Positions 56,961 through 64,000 of a DNA stretch of 64,000 nt are shown in pieces. The notes below the pieces were generated by a model. The model did not search any database. It saw only the letters and a list, made by a program, of their open reading frames with translations, and had not been told where the DNA came from. Position 1 is the stretch's first letter. Each line of letters opens with the position of its first letter. The stretch is from Turritopsis dohrnii (taxonomy: Eukaryota > Cnidaria > Hydrozoa > Anthoathecata > Oceaniidae): assembly GCA_027922465.2 (NCBI GenBank), contig BQMF02000200.1, forward strand, positions 496,001 through 560,000. Reading direction: 5' to 3'. Both the position numbers and the translations under genes were made by a program.

Positions 56961-59049
56961 TTAAAGTACTTTTTTCGATTTAAGTTTCTTCATTAAATCA
57001 TTAAGGCAGTGTTCAACTGATCCCGATCTGCCTTTTGCTGTGTACTCCGTTTTGATTCCAGTGCAGATATCGAGGCATTTTCCAATGTATTTCCACTGTA
57101 TTCCCTTTACTCGGAAGGACCATTTAATCTTGCATCCTTTACCACGCTCTATCTAAATAAACATATTTGCAACCGCATTGGATCACAGATCGTATCATAA
57201 TGAGTTTTCGTATACGCTCGATATACCGATATACCGGGTGAGTCAAAAAAAGTACCGTTGTTTCACAAAACGTATCTTTCGATTGACTAATTATGAAAGC
57301 TAGTGTGTTTTATTTCTGAATAGAGGAATCATTTACCTACATTTTGGTGTATCATTTGTCATATTTGGTTGAGTAGAAAAAAAGTTATGGGCAAAAAACT
57401 GGAGGTGGTCCTTGTAAAAATTCTCGAAAATGACAAAAAAAGCTGAACAAAACTTCTCGAAACTGGAAACTGGATACATACCCAAATTCTTTGTTGTAAC
57501 GTGAGTTGTGGCATTTTTTACAAAACAGTCTTTATAAAAAACTTCATCAAGTAAAGTTTTAATAAAATTTTGAAAAAAGTTTGAACTTTTTACTTAATTT
57601 AAGCATTGGGAATTAAAAAAATAAGTTTTAGCACATTGAAGCGTGTATGAGTTTCAATCCCATACGGTTTGCAATAAGAACAGAAAATCTTGTTTGGAGA
57701 AGTTTTGTTTAGATATTTTCGTCATTTTTCGACGATTTTTACAAGGACCACCTCCAGTTTTTTGCCCATAACTTTTTTTCTACTCAACCAAATTTGATAA
57801 ATGATACACCAAAATGTAGGTAAAGGATTCCTCTATTCAGAAATAAAAAATACTAGCTTTCATAATTAGTCAATCGAAAGATACGTTTTGTGAAACAACG
57901 GCGCTTTTTTTTGACTCACCCGGTAGTGAACGTTTCAGTTCGTACTATGGAGAGTTTTATGAGGGCATTTCAAAAGGAAGTCAAGAAGAGCCTGTTGAGA
58001 CGTTCGTGAAATCGTGACTTTCCAATATTGAGACTTAATGTGATATTATGTACGGTGGAGTGCAGGAAAAGATTTAAAGGGTTGCCATTATTAGGGAGCA
58101 TTCAGGAATACGTCCTCATGACGGGCAGGTGATTTAAGGACACTGGCATAAGTAGAGTGTTACTTACATTAAAACATTATAACATAACAAAATGCAAATA
58201 GTAGGTTACCTCTCCCTCGCCATTAAGACCAGGAATGATATCTGCTATTTCTATTGCCTCTTTGTTTCTCTCCTCCAGACGTTCACTATCAGATTTTCCT
58301 TTACGAGAATGAAAATATAGAAATTGTGAAACACTCATACCTATGAAGATTATTGGCAATATTAAACAATTGGGAATAAAACGTTTTGAACACCTGATTG
58401 TATATTGGTACCGTCGCGCCCTTCACCATCATCTATCTGTTCAAAAAGAAACATATTTATAACGTAATGGATGCCAAATGGCGACCTAATGAATTTTTTT
58501 TAATACATACATTAAGCGTGTTTTCAATATACTGAACCTTTCACTGAAAGAAAACAATGACCGGTGGATGATTGAAGAACACTGGCACAAATAGAGTCTT
58601 GCAAATTCACGTAATTCACGTAATAAAAAGCAACAAAGTTGAAGATTTTACCTCTCCGTTGCCAAGAAATCCCATGATGATACTTTGAAATTTTTCTACA
58701 GTTTTATATACGTTGACAAACGTATTCAGCGATTGAAGATCTGAGTATGATCAAAGAAATGTTTCAATATTTTCCATGATTAACATTATTCATATGAAAC
58801 AATACAGATTATTTAATGTGGAACAAGCACTAGTAAGGACATTGAGTTGATGTAGCATGTTGCCTGCCAGTATGTTGTATAAGCGTCATCACAGATCAGT
58901 TGGAAACTCATAAATAAAACTTTATTTCAGTCATTGAATCCTGTAAGACCTTGCCTTTCACATGTATCAAAAACACTGAAGTACTCACGACCACATGCCA
59001 GAACAACTAATGTGTTAACCAATGTTATTAATACTTCTTTACACTGCAT
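56961..59049 (-). CDS. Small secreted protein with ALF-like C-terminal domain
   Basis: Five minus-strand exons join in frame with GT/AG ends: 58989-59049, 58652-58740, 58394-58436, 58210-58298 and 56961-57152, giving 157 residues. Exon 1 is a signal peptide (MQCKEVLITLVNTLVVLACG). Exons 2-4 are polar and end in G/E-rich words (GFLGNGE, PGLNGEGE). The last exon gives residues 95-157 with cysteines at 101, 120, 124 and 143. It contains WKYIGKC and, after a short gap, GRSGSVEHCLNDLM. The order C-x-n-WKYxGK-C-x-n-RSGxVEH is that of the anti-lipopolysaccharide factor family of arthropod host-defence peptides, where the loop between the two cysteines binds lipid A. Here two additional cysteines are present. 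A secreted microbe-binding role is inference. A 690-bp MITE lies in intron 4. Confidence 0.65.
57234..57923. mobile_element. 690-bp element with ~210-bp inverted arms
   Basis: Begins CCGGGTGAGTCAAAAAAAGT and ends with its inverse, flanked by TA (57232-57233 and 57924-57925). The arms stay nearly complementary for about 210 bp, including GGAGGTGGTCCTTGTAAAAA. A TA target and CCGGGTGAG-type ends suggest a Tc1/mariner relative. It sits in intron 4 of the ALF-like gene. Confidence 0.85.
58100..58790. repeat. Intragenic tandem duplication (exons 2-3 to exons 4-5)
   Basis: DNA left of exon 4 (58105-58209) aligns with DNA left of exon 2 (58555-58651): GGACACTGGCATAAGTAGAG against GAACACTGGCACAAATAGAG, then TTACCTCTCC in both. 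Exons 2 and 4 have equal length (89 nt). The DNA right of exon 3 (ATCTGTTCAAAAAGAAACAT then ATTT) resembles that right of exon 5 (ATCTAAATAAACATATTT). Confidence 0.7.
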
Positions 59050-61250
59050 AGTTTCTAATTAACTTTGCTCGGTAGTAATGATTTCAAAATGATACATCGC
59101 TACATATAATGGTTATTTCATTATTTATTTTTATATTTTGAACTATTTTACAATTGGGCTCCTACTGTGGAGCGACGTGTTTTGAATGATCTTTTAAATT
59201 ATTGTAAGTATTTAACTAGCTAACTCGATGAATAAATAGATAAATTTAATAGATGAATAAATAGATAAATATATAGATGAACACGAGTGTTTGTAACTGA
59301 TGATAAGAGTTCAAACTAAGAAATAAAAATATAACAAGAAAATTCGTGAATATTCGATAACAAAAAATCTAAGTGGACAAAGTAAAATAAAATAAATAAA
59401 TCTTACCAACTTGCTAGAATATATTAGTTATGAAATTTGTCCACAAAATAATGAAGTGAAGTTTGATTTGAAAAAAAACCGCTGCGACTGTGAGAGTCCA
59501 ACTTTTTAAAGAAAGATGCTCATGCTTCTCTTGACAGCCTTGTAAAAGATCTGACACACAAAAATATTGAAGGTGTTTTTAAGTAATAAAATCCCTAATG
59601 TATATTATGATAAAAGGAAACAACCTAATTGTTTTTGTGCTATTGAGTGTAATTAAAATGAGGGTCGACTTTTTTGCGCCTAGCACTCGAAGCTTGCAGT
59701 TGATGAAGAAAGCTAATCAATTTATTCCGAAATTTACTGGTCCACTGTAGATGGACTTAAAAGCAACTAAGCCAAATATTTTTATATATTATTAGGAGAA
59801 CATTAAGGAGAAGAATTATTTGCTAAATATGCTTGAGGAAGAAGGAAATGAAGGTTTAGTTAAAAGTAAAACTCTGCTATGAAAAATTTTCAACATCCGG
59901 ACAAAAGTATTTGTCCAGTAGATCTTAGCATCAATCAAGAAAAAATTTATATAAAAACGTATTATATACCGTTGGAAACATAATTTTACCATCTTCTTGA
60001 TGGTGAGTAGAGTCAAATTTTTATCTTCGAGCAAAACAAGTTATGAACAAAAGAGTAAACGGGTGTAAAAACCCAAAATTGTGAAAAATAGGAAATTTAA
60101 GATTTTGAAAATTGCTTAATAATTCAGAATGAGAACATGCTCTAACCTTTAAACTTTGTGCAAAACTGATAAATACAATAAGGAATCAGATGTGAAATAA
60201 AAAAAATGAAATACTAAAAAATTGCTGACGTCTGTAAAAAATCTCTAAAATGTTAAACTTTCAAACAAAATGAAGCATCATTTTGATTTAACGTCATTAC
60301 CCCGGAGACTGTGCAAAATGAATTGATCTTGTAACATTATTTAACAAGCGAATGAAAGTTTCATTACTACAATGAACGTCTCTAAAAATATCACGTGACG
60401 ATGATGATACAGAAGATTATATCGGGTTGAAGTGTGTGTCATTTGATCTGAAAATATATACTTGTTTGCATTGCTTAAAAAAATTGGTTTTCATAATTCC
60501 ATAAGAACCATGTAAGAATATTTTAGGCTCATATTGACTGAATCATTAAGAATCATTAAGGCTTGGCTCGATTTATGTAAATCTTGTAAATAAGAAAGAG
60601 TGTACAAATGGTGAGTGTGGAGCCCGAAAACCTATTTTTTTAAGATTGAGCCAATATTGATTGAGTGATTCTGTATGACATAAAGAAAAAACTAGTCTTT
60701 GGACTGTCCGCTATTGTGCAGCTGTGGCTATGTCAAACGCTTTCCTTAATGCTGCTATATTATTAAAGAGAAGTTCTGGCCTAAAAATAAACAACTAGAA
60801 TTGGACAGAATATAGTAAATTTATAATGGAGCTCAGAAGATTATTTTGTGTTTATAAATAATTAGGTGTGGACAGAAAAACCTTGACTGAATGATCAAAT
60901 GAAAATTCCGCAAGAAGATAATGTAATGTTGTGCTATATGTAATCAACATTTTTCTAATAGACTGTTATCTTTATTAATTATTGATAGTATTGTTAGTAA
61001 ATATGTTAATGATCTATATGTACTTCTAATCACGCTAACTTCACTCATTTGATGGGCTGAAATGATTTATTATGGCTGTATTCCAACTTTAATTAAGAAT
61101 ACATCAGCCTACAACTGTGAACTCAACAAAAAATGGGCCAGGAGTTGGAAATGCATCGACATGAACAAGAGCTATTTAACTATATTTGCGTAAGTGTGTC
61201 ATCTTGTAACGTCTTGAAGCTCCAATTAGTATAAAAAGACAATGTGGCGT
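59050..61250. other. Gene-free AT-rich stretch
   Basis: Presumed upstream region of the ALF-like gene followed by unannotated DNA. A GATAAAT(A) tract lies near 59230-59275. No coding frame is supported. Confidence 0.4.
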
Positions 61251-61326
61251 TCATTTCTCATTTGGTAAGCTAAAATGTTATTATTACGGTAGCAGCGAAA
61301 GCGAATACCGTATTAAAACACCCGTG

Positions 61327-61327
61327 G

Positions 61328-61393
<66 letters not shown>
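61327..61393. repeat. (CTA)n microsatellite, about 22 units
   Basis: A pure CTA run. The equivalent place in copy 1 has only about eight units with interruptions. Confidence 0.9.
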
Positions 61394-61394
<1 letters not shown>

Positions 61395-61755
61395 CTCCTC
61401 CGGCCGAAATGGCAATTAGTCTGCGATTTAGAGTCTGCGGGACTCTATCAAAAACGCAATGTAAATTCTAATGAAGGAACGCAGCCTTTGTAATTTGGAA
61501 GCTTTTTCATATCGAACATTTAAAAGTAGATTACCTTTTATTTTAAAAGTACATAACCTGATATTTTATAACTTAATCCACGAAATTAGAATTCATTCGA
61601 ATTCTAATCAAATAGGCGTACATAAAAATGGGACTTTTAGTTCATTACGCTAACTGAAAATATATACTTGATATGCTGCTTTTCTTGTTAGTAAAGCTTA
61701 TTAATTTCTTATTACCTCCTTTGGTTTGTTAGCTATTACACTATGTTTGTTTATT

Positions 61756-61998
61756 CAGGGGCGTAGCAAGACATTTTGAGTTGGGGGGGGTTTGGGGGGG
61801 CTCAATAAATCTCTATTGTTGAAAGAGGCCCCACCATGGTTGGGGCCGATGCGCCAAGAAAATGTTTGAAAAATACTACCTCTAGATTGCCTATAAAAGC
61901 ACTCAAAATCTATAATTTCAACATGATTTTCAATTTTTAGGAAAGGCAAAAACAAATTTCTCATATTTGACAAAAAAGTTGGGGGGGGGGGGCTCAAG

Positions 61999-62033
<35 letters not shown>

Positions 62034-62044
62034 TTCTACGTCCT
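61756..62044. mobile_element. MITE with CAGGGGCGTAGC end and G/C runs
   Basis: The left end CAGGGGCGTAGCAAGACA is typical of animal hAT-type MITEs. The right end (ATTCTACGTCCTTG) is a worn inverse. Inside the right end a G12 run, CTCAAG and a C32 run (61999-62030) form a potential long hairpin. Confidence 0.55.
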
Positions 62045-62444
62045 TGTTATTAAAGTTTTCAAAGATCTAGTTCAAAAAGGCAGTTTATTTGTTGGAATTC
62101 AATTTTGGTTTCGTCAGAAATTATCATTATTATAAACAAACTTTTTTTTTTCTACATAAGCTCTTACGAAAAAATTTCTTATAAAAAAAACACACAGCTC
62201 ACACATGTATAATTCTTTTGTCTTTAAATAAATTGTTGCTGCTGTTTTTGGTTAGACCCTATTTACACTAATTAATCATTTTCATCGAATTTATCGTTAA
62301 TGCCTGTTTTCCACCAGTGAGATATCTTAGAAAACATCCAGTAAAGAAGTTTTTAGTACTTAAAGTAAAATTTCGAAAGCATTTGCGTGAAAAGTAAACT
62401 TGCTGCTACCGTTTTGCGCCATCTGGCTCTTGTTATGTTTGTAT

Positions 62445-63903
62445 TCCAATTGTAGTGAAAAAAATAACATCATATATACTTAACAGAAATTCGCCACTAT
62501 ATCCTTTTATACCACCAATTGCTGGTTTGAGCACATTACAATGGAAACTATAAATCCTCACAAACTTTTTTTGTGTTGCCAAAACAAATAATTTACAATG
62601 TGTTTAGCATTGATCAGTTCCAAAAAGGTTAACCGTGGAACGAAAACACAAACGACGTTTTACGGTGAAATTGGTATACTCTCTAGTTGGATACAGACTT
62701 ATCTTTAATAAAATATTTCTACAGTCAAGCACGGAGGCTGTTCCAAATGTTTCAGAGAGAGTGCTACGTTATGCAGCATTCGTTGTTAATTGTTTACTAT
62801 GGTAAAAGCTACCATTCAATTAATACCATTCAATATTCAAGAGATGAAAGAAGTAACAAAATGTAAAAGACATATTCGGAAAAAAAATAACAGCTGTCTA
62901 ACTTGGGAGTGATATGAGAAGTCAAACTGAATTCATCCTAGGCAGAACATTGTTAAAGAAACGAAATGATTTGAAGTCAGTTATATCGCCATAATAATAT
63001 TAATATCAACATAATAATAAAATGAAATCAAAAAGTGCAATTTCTAAAAATTTGTAATGGGGGCCCTGGCTGTCACCTGATTAATATATAAGTACTATGA
63101 CAGCCGGTCAGCTCGTATTTTCAAAATTATTAATGGCTCTGGTTTCAAACTCGTAGAAATACTTATTTTAGGGTAGAACAATATTCTGAAACTTGTAAAA
63201 GTTGATACATTTGAAAACTAAATTCAATGAAATATTTTGAAAGAATTCAGTGGAATGTTTTGAGTGTGTAACAGCTTTGTGAATTTGTACCTATTAAAAG
63301 AAACTGAAAGTTTAGAAATTCCAGGTGTTTCCCACTTGCTGCGCACAAAGAAGCAAAAAGAAATGAAACCGCGCCATTTTGTGTCAAAAAAAATTAGTAT
63401 CATTTTGAAAGTTTCTTGTATATTGTGAAAATGGCTAGTAGCAACCACAAAACAAAATCGTACTTGCAATCTAAAGTTAGACCAAAGTTCTCAAGAAGAA
63501 GTAGAAAAAATATTTCGTACCATAGCATTTCAAATTTATCTTCTTCTTAAACATTAGTAAGTCTTGAAAGTGCGCAGCTGCGTCTATTTTTTCTTAAAAG
63601 ATTTCAGATTTTCCGGCATAAGTTGAGACAAATATAGTTCACAAAGTCACGTTCAAATTTTAATGTTCTGTGTCTCCTGTTAACAAAAAGACCGCTTACT
63701 TGAAACTTAAGCCGTTTTTGCTAGAAATCGTTTTTTCTATGATTTACAAAACAAAAACTCTGCCGAAGACTACACGTTTATACGCAAAAAGTAAGTAAGT
63801 AAGTTAGTGAGTTAGTACGTAACCGAGAATTTTGAGTCCTTGGACTTCCATTTGTAATGGTTGCTTCTTCTGCCCGCCGATTTGCAACCAGTAGTTGACT
63901 TAC
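62445..63903. other. Non-coding stretch at the right end
   Basis: Nothing gene-like until the last 100 bases. A short inverted pair GGCTGTCA / TGACAGCC lies at 63068-63106, and AAGTAAGTAAGT at 63790. Confidence 0.35.
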
Positions 63904-64000
63904 CGCAAAAGATACGTATAGCATTGCTCTAACTTGCTCGAAGGCCAGCGTGCAGTCAGTCGAAGACTCCTAATGGACCGGCGCGCTGCTTTTAAAATGT
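63904..64000 (-). CDS. Possible exon of a minus-strand gene, cut by the window
   Basis: A strong donor (GCG|GTAAGT, exon end at 63904) follows a less AT-rich stretch. One minus-strand frame is open across it (SLRLTARWPSSKLEQC), and alternatively an ATG at 63922 could start a short first exon (MLYVSFA). I cannot choose between coding exon and 5' untranslated exon. Confidence 0.25.

Larger units (their letters stand above)
61287..62440. mobile_element. ACGGTAGCAGC element, copy 2
   Basis: Shares with 42101-42925 the hairpin head, the (CTA)n tract, GGCCGAAATGGCA, the ATTCTAATGAAGGAACGCAG segment, TCTACATAAGCTCTTA and the right end TTGCTGCTACCGTTTTGCGC. A separate MITE (61756-62044) is inserted in it. 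Confidence 0.65.

Noticed and set aside
61471..61653. Short ORF shared with 42221-42436 as a conserved gene
   Set aside because: Similarity is explained by the whole ACGGTAGCAGC element being repeated. The two frames differ by indels and stops.
1..64000. CRISPR array, operon, phage or bacterial island
   Set aside because: The tandem repeats found lack spacer structure, and genes are intron-containing and animal-like throughout.

Overview
The window looks like nuclear DNA of an invertebrate animal. It is AT-rich (roughly one third G+C by eye). Its genes are split into short exons with GT/AG introns, and it is crowded with small inverted-repeat transposons, tRNA-derived SINEs and dead transposases. 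A cnidarian, perhaps an anthozoan, is my best guess, because of a secreted PAN-EGF-lectin-PA14 protein. I cannot prove this from sequence alone, and other invertebrates remain possible. No rRNA, CRISPR or prokaryotic feature was seen.

Layout. 1-2.1 kb: the likely last exon of an unidentified minus-strand gene. 2.1-9.8 kb: no convincing gene, but a dense set of MITEs, several with clear target-site duplications. 9.8-44.8 kb: a plus-strand tandem cluster of four four-exon genes for MS4A/CD20-like four-pass membrane proteins. Copy 1 is 11464-13822, copy 2 is 27767-32921, copy 3 is 34565-37485, and copy 4 (43018-44745) is a pseudogene. Copies 1 and 2 lie in a segmental duplication that also carries their promoters, introns and old MITEs. 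Copies 3 and 4 form a second pair. Two autonomous-type transposon remains interrupt the cluster. One is a broken P-element-type transposase (16.4-18.9 kb) beside an intact opposite-strand 375-residue C2H2 protein (19348-20475). The other is a broken Tigger/pogo-type element inside intron 3 of copy 2 that carries an intact plus-strand HIRAN-like ORF.

39-42 kb: paralogous flank containing a SINE, then a 1.6 kb inverted-repeat element with internal tandem repeats. 47.1-54.3 kb: a minus-strand five-exon gene for a secreted 439-residue protein (signal peptide, PAN/apple, EGF-like, lectin-like, PA14). A dead LINE lies in its first intron. 57.0-59.1 kb: a minus-strand five-exon gene for a small secreted cysteine-containing protein. 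Its last exon resembles the anti-lipopolysaccharide factor family, and its middle exons arose by an internal tandem duplication. 59-64 kb: mostly repeats, with one possible exon of another minus-strand gene at the right edge.

Exons of the four main gene families were joined by hand. Every junction keeps the reading frame and uses GT/AG, which is the main support for the models. No transcript or database search was available.
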